The notes under the pieces are model-generated. The model did no database searches. It was not told where the DNA came from and was given only the letters and a program-made list of their open reading frames with translations. 64,000 nucleotides of DNA from G963677485 sp942492855 (GTDB taxonomy: Bacteria > Armatimonadota > HRBIN16), in NCBI GenBank assembly GCA_942492855.1, contig OW818647.1:2108001-2172000 (forward strand), in the 5' to 3' direction. Shown one piece after another: positions 52,974-60,755 of the stretch (the stretch's first letter is position 1; every line of letters starts with the position of its first letter). A program made the position numbers and the translations under genes.

Positions 52974-53997
52974 TGGCAGGCCCTCGGCGCATGGCGCGTA
53001 TCGCCGCGATCATCATGATCACCACCGCCTCCACAATCCAACTGATCTCCCGCGGCACCTGCGGTGTGGTGAGCACCTGCATGGTGGTGGCTCCGTTGTG
53101 AAGCGCACCCAGCACAAATCCGCTGACCAGCACTCCGAAAGGATGATTCGCCCCGAGCAGCGCCACGGCGATGCCGTCAAACCCATATCCGGGCGAGAAG
53201 GCGTCGATAAACTTATGGTGAATACCCAGAACCTCAATGCAGCCAGCCAGACCCGCGATGGCTCCGCTGATGGTGAGGCTGACCCAGGCCAGCCGTTTGA
53301 CATCGGCTCCAGCCACGGCCGCCGCCTGCTCGTTGGTGCCGGTGGCGCGGAACTCAAATCCCCATGCTGTGCGGTAGAGCAGATACCACATCAAAACGCA
53401 GACTCCCAATGCAAAAAACAGCCCGATGTGCAGGCGGGTGTCTTGAATCAACAACGGCAGAATGGCTCCCTTGGCGATGGGGGCGGTCTGAACCGCCATG
53501 TTCGCGGGAGAGGGGTCTTTCAAGATGCCTCCAGCCAGCCAGTGCGTGCCATACAGCGCGATGTAGTTGAACATAATGGTGGTGATGACCTCATGCGCAC
53601 CCCGCTTTGCCTTGAGAATGCCGGGTATCCACGCCCAGAAGGCGCCACCCAGCACTCCCGCTCCGATGCAGAGGCTGATATGCAGCCAAGACGGCGCCTC
53701 AGGGAAGGCGATGCCCATCATACCGGCACAGAGCCCGCCCACCAGCAACTGCCCCTCCACGCCGATGTTGAACACACCGGCCTGCAGTCCCACCGCAATC
53801 GCCAAACCGCAGATGGCCAGAGGAATCGCCCGCAGGGTGCTCTCCGCCAGCGCACCGGGGTCGGTCAGACCGCCGGCAAACCAGGCGGACATCGCCTGTG
53901 CCGGATTGGCTCCGCTGATGGCGATGAGCACGGCGGATATCAACAAGCTGGCCGCAAATACGGCTACAGGCCATCCCCATTTCCAAAGCTGCTTCAT
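52966..53997 (-). CDS. Nucleoside (BMP)-type ABC transporter permease 1
   Basis: 343 residues, about nine membrane segments. FNIGVEGQLLVGGLCAGMM and GYGFDGIAVALLGANHPFG are characteristic of the YufP/NupP-type permease. The start overlaps the ATPase stop (ATGA), the 3' end overlaps permease 2. Together they form the heterodimeric channel of the importer. Confidence 0.88.
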   Translation of the reverse strand: MKQLWKWGWPVAVFAASLLISAVLIAISGANPAQAMSAWFAGGLTDPGALAESTLRAIPLAICGLAIAVGLQAGVFNIGVEGQLLVGGLCAGMMGIAFPEAPSWLHISLCIGAGVLGGAFWAWIPGILKAKRGAHEVITTIMFNYIALYGTHWLAGGILKDPSPANMAVQTAPIAKGAILPLLIQDTRLHIGLFFALGVCVLMWYLLYRTAWGFEFRATGTNEQAAAVAGADVKRLAWVSLTISGAIAGLAGCIEVLGIHHKFIDAFSPGYGFDGIAVALLGANHPFGVLVSGFVLGALHNGATTMQVLTTPQVPREISWIVEAVVIMMIAAIRAMRRGPANV

Positions 53998-55526
53998 TCG
54001 CGCACCCCCACCATCAGCTTGCCGATAGCCTCCCTGTTCTCGTCGGTACCGTCCAAAATGCCCATCAACTGGCCGTTATACAGCACAGCGATGCGGTGGC
54101 ACAGCTCCACCAGCTCGCCGATGTCATAACTCACGATCACCGCGGCACAGCCCTTTGCACACGCCTGGGTGATCTGCTCACGCACAAACTGCGCACTGTG
54201 GGTATCAAGCCCGCGGGTCGGGTGGCCTGCCACCAGCAGCGACGGTGTCTGGTAGAGCGCGCGTCCGACCACCAGCTTCTGCTGGTTACCGCCGGAGAGT
54301 GTGCTAAGGCTTTGTTGCGGCGATTCGGCCTTTACCCGGAATCGTTCGATTGTTTGAGTTGTGAATTGCCCCATGATCTTTGGCTTCAGCATCCATCGGC
54401 CGAACTGCGGCTCACGCTGATGCCCCAGCATGGCGTTATCGACCAGACTCCATTCGCTGATCGTGGCCCGCGAATGGCGATCCTCCGGGATGTAGCGCAC
54501 CCCGCGAGCCAGGCGTCCGCTTACCCCCAGATGCCCCACATCCTCGCCCATCAGTAGCAACTGCCCGCTCTTGCAGCGGCGCAGCCCAACCAGCAGCTCC
54601 ACCAGTTCCGCCTGGCCGCTTCCGTCCACTCCGGCGATGCCCAGCACCTCGCCTTTGCGAACGGAAATGCTGAAGTCCTTCAGTCCACTCCGGGCATGTT
54701 TGGCAGCGATGCTCACATGACGCAATTCGACCGCCAGCTCATCGGAGGGGGCAGGCAGGCTGAAGGGTTCGGTGCTGGTGATCACTTCGTCAGTGCCCAT
54801 GATCTGGTTGGAGAGCTCAGTCAGGTTTAAATCGGCTGTGACGGGGTAGTCTGCCACGCTGCAGCCATTGCGTAATACGGTGACGTGCTGGGCGTGCTGG
54901 ACCACCTCCTGAAGCCGATGGGTGACCACAATCGCGGTATGGCCCTCGGCGGTAAGGCGATGCAGAAGCTCGTAAAAACTCTCGGCATCCGAAGGGGGGA
55001 GCACCGCGGTGGGCTCGTCAAATATCAAGATGCGACAGCCGCGCATCAGCAGGCGGAGTATTTCTACCTTCTGCTGCTGTGATACGCTCAACTCACCGGC
55101 TGGCTGGTTCCAGTCGACGTCCAACCCCAGGCCATCTGTATATTTCTGGGCTTCTTGAATGACCGGTGCCTTGGGCATGGACTTCCAGCCAGTGGAGGGG
55201 TATGTTAGCATGAGGTTCTCGATGATACTGAGCTCCGGGATGAGTGCGTAGTGCTGGCTGACCATGCCCACACCCGCACTCAGCGCGTCAGCAGGACTTC
55301 CGAATTTCACTTTCTCACCGAACAGTGCGATACTCCCGCTGTCAGGTGTGATCACGCCATACAGCATGTTCATGAGGGTGGTCTTGCCAGCCCCATTCTC
55401 ACCGACCACAGCGTGTATGGTGGCAGACTCCACTCGCAGGTTCACACGGTCGTTGGCTATGCAGGTTCCGTACTGTTTGTGCAGCTTCTCTGCCACCACC
55501 GCCAGCGGCCTTCCGGATTGGCTCAT
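53994..55526 (-). CDS. Nucleoside (BMP)-type ABC transporter ATPase, tandem domains
   Basis: 510 residues with two ABC domains. The first has Walker A GENGAGKTT (42-50), signature LSVSQQQKVEILR and FDEPTAVL. The second has the degenerate loop GVDGSGQAEL, lacking the GK[ST] element, and signature LSGGNQQKLVVGR, as usual in sugar/nucleoside importers of the RbsA/YufO type. It energises the two permeases encoded downstream. Its start overlaps the NlpC/P60 stop by four bases. No BmpA-like lipoprotein is encoded in the operon. Confidence 0.9.
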   Translation of the reverse strand: MSQSGRPLAVVAEKLHKQYGTCIANDRVNLRVESATIHAVVGENGAGKTTLMNMLYGVITPDSGSIALFGEKVKFGSPADALSAGVGMVSQHYALIPELSIIENLMLTYPSTGWKSMPKAPVIQEAQKYTDGLGLDVDWNQPAGELSVSQQQKVEILRLLMRGCRILIFDEPTAVLPPSDAESFYELLHRLTAEGHTAIVVTHRLQEVVQHAQHVTVLRNGCSVADYPVTADLNLTELSNQIMGTDEVITSTEPFSLPAPSDELAVELRHVSIAAKHARSGLKDFSISVRKGEVLGIAGVDGSGQAELVELLVGLRRCKSGQLLLMGEDVGHLGVSGRLARGVRYIPEDRHSRATISEWSLVDNAMLGHQREPQFGRWMLKPKIMGQFTTQTIERFRVKAESPQQSLSTLSGGNQQKLVVGRALYQTPSLLVAGHPTRGLDTHSAQFVREQITQACAKGCAAVIVSYDIGELVELCHRIAVLYNGQLMGILDGTDENREAIGKLMVGVRE

Positions 55527-56257
55527 CGCCTGATGGCCACCATGCGGTTGATCAGGCGCCCGCCCACTAGCTTCTCCACCATCACGTGGCCATAGGAGCT
55601 GGTGGCGTGGATCATGCGGCCATCGCCGATGTAGATGCCCGTGTGGTCGATCACACCGTTCTTGGCGAAGTAGACCCGGTCGCCTGGCTGGGCTTCATAG
55701 ATGTTGCCGATTGGCCTCCCCACATTCACCTGCTGGCGAGCGGTCCTGGGCAGGTTGATGCCAAACCTGCGGAACACCTGCAGCACAAATCCGCTGCAGT
55801 CTGTGCCAAACTTACTGGTTCCGCCCCACACATACGGGATGCCAAGGTACTGGAAAGCGGTCTGCACGATGGGGCTGCCCACGCCGTCAGCCAGCCGCAG
55901 GTTGACCAGCTCGATGGAGTCTCGCGGAACCCAGCCTGGGCGGCCGTCGTTCATCAGCAGACCCAGCCAGCCATCGGCTTCCTTGATCACCGCAACGGTC
56001 ACACCAGCGGGGACCAGCAGGTAACGCTTCGCCGTGTTGCTGCGTTCGCGAAATATCCCAACCGAGAACTTGGTGAAGCCGATGCGCCCGATCACATTGT
56101 TGTTAATGGGCTTCTCTTTCGGCTTCGGAGCCGGTTTGGGCGGTGGCATCAACTTGTTCACCTCAGGGGTTAAATCCCAGGTGATGGTGCTGTCCGCCCA
56201 GGCCGTAGTTCCCAGCAGCAGGCCGATCGCAAGAATTCGTATTACGCGGAACTTCAT
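55523..56257 (-). CDS. Secreted NlpC/P60 peptidoglycan endopeptidase with SH3 domain
   Basis: 244 residues with a signal peptide (RVIRILAIGLLLGTTAWA). A Pro/Lys linker (38-50) leads to an SH3-like domain (55-120, VGIFRERSNTAKRYLLVPAG, GWLGLLMNDGRPGWV) and the NlpC/P60 catalytic domain with Cys154 (GTDCSGF), His205 (DHTGIYIGDG) and His217 (IHATS). It would cut gamma-D-Glu-diamino acid bonds in peptide stems. Four-base overlaps with both neighbours tie it to the membrane proteins upstream and to the transporter downstream, suggesting that released wall fragments or the wall itself matter for this operon. Confidence 0.9.
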   Translation of the reverse strand: MKFRVIRILAIGLLLGTTAWADSTITWDLTPEVNKLMPPPKPAPKPKEKPINNNVIGRIGFTKFSVGIFRERSNTAKRYLLVPAGVTVAVIKEADGWLGLLMNDGRPGWVPRDSIELVNLRLADGVGSPIVQTAFQYLGIPYVWGGTSKFGTDCSGFVLQVFRRFGINLPRTARQQVNVGRPIGNIYEAQPGDRVYFAKNGVIDHTGIYIGDGRMIHATSSYGHVMVEKLVGGRLINRMVAIRR

Positions 56258-56991
56258 TTAAATAGCTGATCCAGGTGCAAGCCGTCTACGGTTATAAAGA
56301 ACAGCCGGTCGTAGAGCAGCGATAACCTCGCCATGATGGTGGAGCCGAATAGAGCGCCAAACGCGATCATCAACAGCATCCTTCCGCTGGTGGCGCTGAA
56401 CTTGATGGCTTTGTTCTCTTGCTTGAAGCTAAAGAAGAAGTAGCTCATCACCGCCAGCATGACGACGACGAAGATGAGGTTGTTCAGCACGCCGACCCAT
56501 CCGATGGCGGCACCGGATTCGCCCAGCGCGAAGGGGTTCAGCGGCAGGAAGGACTTTTCGAGCTGCGGCCACATCGTGTTGGCGTAGATTTGGAAAATCT
56601 GGCCGGCGCTCATTCCCATGATCAGCCCGATGGGGATGCGGCTGATCCAGTTGAGCTTCTTACTGTAAACAAAGTAGAACATGATTCCGGCGAGGGCTGC
56701 GAAGATGCCCCACCACTTTCCTTCGATGAACACCGGTTTGAAGAAGAGCGGGTCGATCACTTCTCGAATCACGATCTGCAGCGAATAACCCGCCGCCAGA
56801 CCGATATAGATGTGCTCAAACAGCCGGTAGAAGGCGTTCTCTCGAAACACCAGAGAGAAGATGGCCAGGGTGCAGATGATGGCCACCACCGTGCCGATAC
56901 CCGCCATGTTCACACCACCACCAGGTAGAACAAACATGTTGTGCATGGCTTGTAACCAGGCGGCAGGATGGAATTCCGCTAACAACAGCAT
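56254..56991 (-). CDS. Multi-pass membrane protein of the ten-gene operon
   Basis: 245 residues with about seven hydrophobic segments (near 30-50, 62-78, 98-112, 118-133, 163-190, 205-222). Not recognised. Notable polar sites within or next to the membrane are GLAAGYSLQIVIREVIDP and GLIMGMSAGQIFQIYANT, two similar G-x-x-AG-x-x-x-QI motifs that suggest an internal repeat. The stop overlaps the NlpC/P60 start (ATGA). Confidence 0.75.
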   Translation of the reverse strand: MLLLAEFHPAAWLQAMHNMFVLPGGGVNMAGIGTVVAIICTLAIFSLVFRENAFYRLFEHIYIGLAAGYSLQIVIREVIDPLFFKPVFIEGKWWGIFAALAGIMFYFVYSKKLNWISRIPIGLIMGMSAGQIFQIYANTMWPQLEKSFLPLNPFALGESGAAIGWVGVLNNLIFVVVMLAVMSYFFFSFKQENKAIKFSATSGRMLLMIAFGALFGSTIMARLSLLYDRLFFITVDGLHLDQLFK

Positions 56992-56992
56992 G

Positions 56993-57835
56993 TTATTTAC
57001 CTATGGCCTTTCTGCGCTTTTGGTTGATATACCCGATGTTACCGAGTACGATCAACACCATGATGAGCACGTGCCCCCATGAGACAGCCCCCATGGCGGC
57101 TGTGGCGGAGCTGTTCACACCTATTAGTTTCTCATATTCCGCAGCACCTTTCATGCCCTCCAGCAGGCCGTTCATCTGGCCGCTTTGCAGCAGGGGGTAG
57201 CTTTCAGGTGCCATGACGGCGGTTAGGGCGCAGACATACTTCAGGTTTGGCGTGGATTTCACCAGCAGGCCGATCCACATTTGGTAGAATGCGGTGCCGG
57301 TGATCTCCACCAAGTAGTCGACATTCTTGATGGTCTTGATGCCCTCGAAGACGGGCAGTTTGGCGCAGGGCGTGCCGTTGCGATCCTTGATGAACGCGCC
57401 TTGGATGTCGTTCTTCATCGCCTTTGCCATGATGTAGGGCTGTTGAATCCAACCCAGATGCACCCACTGGGTGCCATACTTATAGTTGTATTCCTTGGCA
57501 ACTGCCGCAGCTACAGTGTAGCTGAAAGACGCGCCGACGGGGTCAGCCGAAAGCACGCAGACCTTGATGCCGCGCTTCATCAGGTGACGCAGAATGGCTT
57601 CGGTCTGAGGCATATTCTCGGCTTTGGTTCCACCAGCCCAGGTGCAGCTCACGATGGCGAAACCGCGGTCCGGTATCTTCTCCACCACGTCATATGCCAT
57701 TTGTGTGCTGTTGGTGATGAACATCGGCAGCGGGATGGGGTTGAAGATGGGCAGTATCATCACCACCATCAGCAGCACATACAGATAACGGCGGTCGATG
57801 TTCTGCATCCGGCTCCAAATATCTGGTCGATCCAT
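56993..57835 (-). CDS. Bitopic protein with extracytoplasmic alpha/beta domain
   Basis: 280 residues: membrane segment near 19-40 (YLYVLLMVVMILPIFNPIP), an alpha/beta domain of about 200 residues (GFAIVSCTWAGGTKAENMPQ, MKRGIKVCVLSADPVG, VDYLVEITGTAFYQM) and a second membrane segment near 250-268. The topology and Rossmann-like strand pattern resemble a ligand-binding domain held between two anchors. Not recognised beyond that. It could serve as the substrate receptor that the transporter lacks, as speculation. One base separates it from the next gene. Confidence 0.7.
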   Translation of the reverse strand: MDRPDIWSRMQNIDRRYLYVLLMVVMILPIFNPIPLPMFITNSTQMAYDVVEKIPDRGFAIVSCTWAGGTKAENMPQTEAILRHLMKRGIKVCVLSADPVGASFSYTVAAAVAKEYNYKYGTQWVHLGWIQQPYIMAKAMKNDIQGAFIKDRNGTPCAKLPVFEGIKTIKNVDYLVEITGTAFYQMWIGLLVKSTPNLKYVCALTAVMAPESYPLLQSGQMNGLLEGMKGAAEYEKLIGVNSSATAAMGAVSWGHVLIMVLIVLGNIGYINQKRRKAIGK

Positions 57836-57841
57836 GCTTAC

Positions 57842-58678
57842 CTATACCTCCGCATCATAATATGCGCCGCGCTCAAGGCTGAGCCACAATCGCAACGCTA
57901 TCGCAAGTCCACCCACACTCAGGCCAAACCCCACCCCGCGCAGCGCGGCAGCGTTGACCTCCTGCAGTATCCATTGCTTAATCACTTCCACGCGCATCCA
58001 GGCGAAGGGGCCGTCCACCGGTATCCAGGCGGTCAGCATGTTGCCCAGCGGAATTGCCCCCAGCATCACCACGAACGCGGTGATCATGAGTATTGTGGCC
58101 TCCGTAGAGCGGATCCGGAAGGCGCGGTAGGAGGCGCTGACGATGTAGAACGCCACCAGCGAAAACATGCTGCTGTCCATGCTGATCAGCATGTTGTCAA
58201 ACATGATTTTCCAGGCGCTGTCGGCAAAGGCCACCGTCGGTTTGTTTCCGTATTGCTGCATCAAGCCGATGACCGTGATGGCAGCGATGGAGATGATCAG
58301 GGCCAGACTGCTGGGCCAGCCCTTGCGCAGCTTGGCCAGGTTGCGGCCATGCACGCGCAGCAGGCCCCAGATGCCCACCGCGATGGTCATTCCGCCCATC
58401 ACACGGGCGAAGTCGGAGATAGGCACCAGCCAGCTCGAGAAGAGGTTCTCGCCGGTCTTGATGGGGCCGCAGCCCTCGGGTTTTCCGCAGGTCGGCCAGA
58501 AGAACTCCAACGCGAAATACAAACCACCGATGAAAGTGATGATGGCTATGACCGTCTTGCGGCCCTTGGATGACATGGCCCCGATGGCCACCAGGAACAA
58601 TACCCAGATGAGTATCGAGCCGATGAGTGCCCCGGCCAGTGCCCAATCGTGCAGGGGGGTTGAGAAAAACTTCAGCAT
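57842..58678 (-). CDS. Multi-pass membrane protein of the ten-gene operon
   Basis: 278 residues, seven or eight hydrophobic segments (near 12-32, 43-63, 88-106, 123-143, 163-180, 190-212, 243-263). Loops contain Cys/Gly residues (FWPTCGKPEGCGPIKTG), facing outside if the N-terminus is inside. Not recognised. A six-base gap to the next gene shows tight coupling. Confidence 0.7.
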   Translation of the reverse strand: MLKFFSTPLHDWALAGALIGSILIWVLFLVAIGAMSSKGRKTVIAIITFIGGLYFALEFFWPTCGKPEGCGPIKTGENLFSSWLVPISDFARVMGGMTIAVGIWGLLRVHGRNLAKLRKGWPSSLALIISIAAITVIGLMQQYGNKPTVAFADSAWKIMFDNMLISMDSSMFSLVAFYIVSASYRAFRIRSTEATILMITAFVVMLGAIPLGNMLTAWIPVDGPFAWMRVEVIKQWILQEVNAAALRGVGFGLSVGGLAIALRLWLSLERGAYYDAEV

Positions 58679-58696
58679 GAGTGACGAATACCTCCC

Positions 58697-59512
58697 TTAA
58701 CTGGCGTTGACATTGAATAACTTCAGGATGTGCTGCAGGAGCTGGCCAAACAAGCTGCCCTCAGGAACCGCTGGTGCAAGGCTGGCCGCGATGACGCCCA
58801 GCACGATGATGAAGATGATCATCAGCTTGCCAAAGTCTTGCCCTACCAAGCTGCCCATGAGGGTGGGTTCGCGCGACAGATAGGCTGAGGCTGCGTAGAA
58901 CTCGTCTCCGATGATGGTGTAGTCGCAGGCGGCGATGAAGAACGGCACCTGGGTGGTGCTGTCGGTGCCCGCGATTTGAATGGCTCCCACCTGGTTGCCG
59001 GATTCAGCAAAAATAAGTGCTTCGGCGAAGAATGAGCCAAACATGAAGATGGCGGCGGCCTTTTCGCGTTGGATCATACCCGCCACACCGGAGGCATAGG
59101 CAAACTGGCGTTCGCTGAGGAACCTGACGGTGTCGGGATCAAACCGCTCCGGCACGCCTTCGGCCTCGTAGGCGTTGCGGATCACTTCTTCGGCGACGGT
59201 CAACACCTGAGCATCGCACACTGGCAGGAACATGGAGTTGCCAAACCGCGCTATTTTACGGGTGATGTAGCTGAAGATGGTGATGGCTTGCAGGGTGACC
59301 ACATCGAACCCGCTCAAACCCGGGATCATGATCACAGGGCGTCCCATCTCGGTGGCGCGGCCGATGGCCTCTTCCACAGCGGTCAGGCCAGGAATCCGAC
59401 GGATGAACATCTGCTTGCCCCGGCGGGCCGATAAAATCTTATAAAGGATGACAGCAGCAATGACTAACTCAAACAGGATCACGGCAAGCCAGTTTTGATC
59501 GGCATGTTGCAT
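58697..59512 (-). CDS. DUF6754-like membrane protein
   Basis: 271 residues. N-terminal membrane segment (8-26), a central alpha/beta region, and C-terminal membrane segments near 228-250. The stretch RRIPGLTAVEEAIGRATEMGRPVIMIPG is what I know from DUF6754 proteins of Armatimonadota, Chloroflexi and similar phyla; the assignment is from memory of the motif. GSFFAEALIFAESGNQVGAIQIAGT and CDYTIIGDEFYAASAYLS are further conserved-looking blocks. The function of the family is unknown to me. It probably forms a complex with the neighbouring membrane proteins. Confidence 0.7.
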   Translation of the reverse strand: MQHADQNWLAVILFELVIAAVILYKILSARRGKQMFIRRIPGLTAVEEAIGRATEMGRPVIMIPGLSGFDVVTLQAITIFSYITRKIARFGNSMFLPVCDAQVLTVAEEVIRNAYEAEGVPERFDPDTVRFLSERQFAYASGVAGMIQREKAAAIFMFGSFFAEALIFAESGNQVGAIQIAGTDSTTQVPFFIAACDYTIIGDEFYAASAYLSREPTLMGSLVGQDFGKLMIIFIIVLGVIAASLAPAVPEGSLFGQLLQHILKLFNVNAS

Positions 59513-59521
59513 GTTGGGCTC

Positions 59522-59860
59522 CTAAGTCGTTGCGTTGGGGTGCGGTTGGTGCTCCGCTGGCTCATCGCCAGCGGCGGGCGGGTCGTGCTCAAGCTGCTGG
59601 ATGCGGTCGACCAGCCTCTCCACGTTCTCGCGCTTCTCCAGGAAAAGTCGGTAGCGATTGACTTGCTCGGGCCCAAACAGAGGGCCCAAGACCGGCATCA
59701 AGACGGCCACAGCGCTACTGCCCAGCATATGGATGGGGGCGTGCAGCTCCAGCAGCAGGGTGGCTGGCACCGCCATTCCCCGTTTGACAACCTGGGTGGC
59801 GATGCGTTCGATCAGCCAATCGGCCTCTTGTGGGCTCAACTCAGCGTCTTCTAGCCACAT
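59522..59860 (-). CDS. Small protein of the ten-gene operon, unknown
   Basis: 112 residues. The first 65 are helical with a moderately hydrophobic segment (MLGSSAVAVLMPVLGPLFG, 50-68), followed by a charged helix (RLFLEKRENVERLVDRIQQLE), a possible short coiled coil, and a disordered acidic/Pro tail. No signal peptide. The start overlaps the end of the upstream gene by ten bases. It may be a cytoplasmic adaptor on the membrane complex. Confidence 0.65.
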   Translation of the reverse strand: MWLEDAELSPQEADWLIERIATQVVKRGMAVPATLLLELHAPIHMLGSSAVAVLMPVLGPLFGPEQVNRYRLFLEKRENVERLVDRIQQLEHDPPAAGDEPAEHQPHPNATT

Positions 59861-60282
59861 AACGCCCTCCAGTGCTTGATCGCCTGCATCACCGGCTGTT
59901 GGTCGGGGGGAAGACGCAGCTCCACTCCTCGGAAGGGCGCCAGTCGGGAGGCCATCGGCACCGAGCTGAGCTTCAGCCGGCCGTCATCGGTGGCGGAGAT
60001 ATACTTCACACGGCTCCAGGCGATGTCATAACGGGCGAGTAGGGTGGCCATGTGGGCACCCTCTTCATCCAGCCAGTAACGCACCGGCAGCCAGTATTCG
60101 CGTGTGGACATAAAGATGAGGAGTAACGCCAACAGACCATAGCCCACCTGGCGGAAGGCCAACCCGGCCAGCAGACCACCCAGCATGGTGATGCCCAGCA
60201 GTGGCCACGCCTTGCCGCGTTGCTGCGCGTAGAGGTGAACCCGCCACTGCAGTGAGGGTGGAACCACGGGGTCTAGCGGCAT
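59851..60282 (-). CDS. Two-helix membrane protein with PH-like domain, first gene of operon
   Basis: 143 residues, GGAG seven bases before the ATG. Two hydrophobic segments at about 27-42 and 46-60 form a hairpin (PLLGITMLGGLLAGLAFR, GYGLLALLLIFM), followed by a beta-rich domain beginning VRYWLDEEGAHMATLLARYDIAWSRVKYI, a pattern common in bacterial PH-like (YcxB/bPH2) proteins. It leads the operon directly behind the consensus promoter. Confidence 0.65.
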   Translation of the reverse strand: MPLDPVVPPSLQWRVHLYAQQRGKAWPLLGITMLGGLLAGLAFRQVGYGLLALLLIFMSTREYWLPVRYWLDEEGAHMATLLARYDIAWSRVKYISATDDGRLKLSSVPMASRLAPFRGVELRLPPDQQPVMQAIKHWRALCG

Positions 60283-60317
60283 CAGATGCTCCAGGGAATA
60301 AAATGGGCGTCAGAGTC

Positions 60318-60347
60318 ATTATAGGAAGCAACGAAACAGCCTGTCAA
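60318..60347 (-). promoter_or_regulatory. Consensus sigma-70 promoter of the ten-gene operon
   Basis: On the minus strand, TTGACA (60347-60342) and TATAAT (60323-60318) both match the consensus in full, with an 18-bp spacer. The predicted transcript starts about 28 bp before the first ATG. No operator-like palindrome overlaps it. Confidence 0.8.
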
Positions 60348-60349
60348 CA

Positions 60350-60755
60350 TTGTGGGGAAGGAGGCAGGAGATAGGAGTCGGGACATAGGACAGATAACGA
60401 TTGCGAGGGTTCATCTCACGCGGAGACGCGGAGTGCGCGAAGGGGGAAGACCGGCGCCAACATGGAAGGGCAATGACCGGCGCGGTTTCTCAGTACACTT
60501 GCGCCTTACTGTGCAGAAAACCTCCGCGCCGGTCTCTACGGGGGTAACGATGAGTGGCAGCTTCGCGTAAGACTATCCGGACGGGAGGCTAACCGCCAGA
60601 CCGGCGCGGACAAATACCCTCTGTGTTCCTCTGTGGCCTCTGTGGTTCGATTTCCTCCCCTCTCCATCCGTGTAATCCTGTTTATCCGCGTAATCCGTGG
60701 TTCAGACAATCGCTGCCCTAGCGTTGAAAGCCCTTTCGTGTTATCCGCTCATCCC
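60350..60755. repeat. Repeat-filled intergenic region
   Basis: No gene. TCTCACGCGGAGACGCGGAG (60414) belongs to the CGCGAAGACGCGAAG type; 60472-60612 is a GACCGGCGCGG...CCGCCAGACCGGCGCGG element; 60660-60705 holds CCATCCGTGTAATCC and ATCCGCGTAATCCGTGG. All are relatives of the families elsewhere in the window. Confidence 0.65.
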
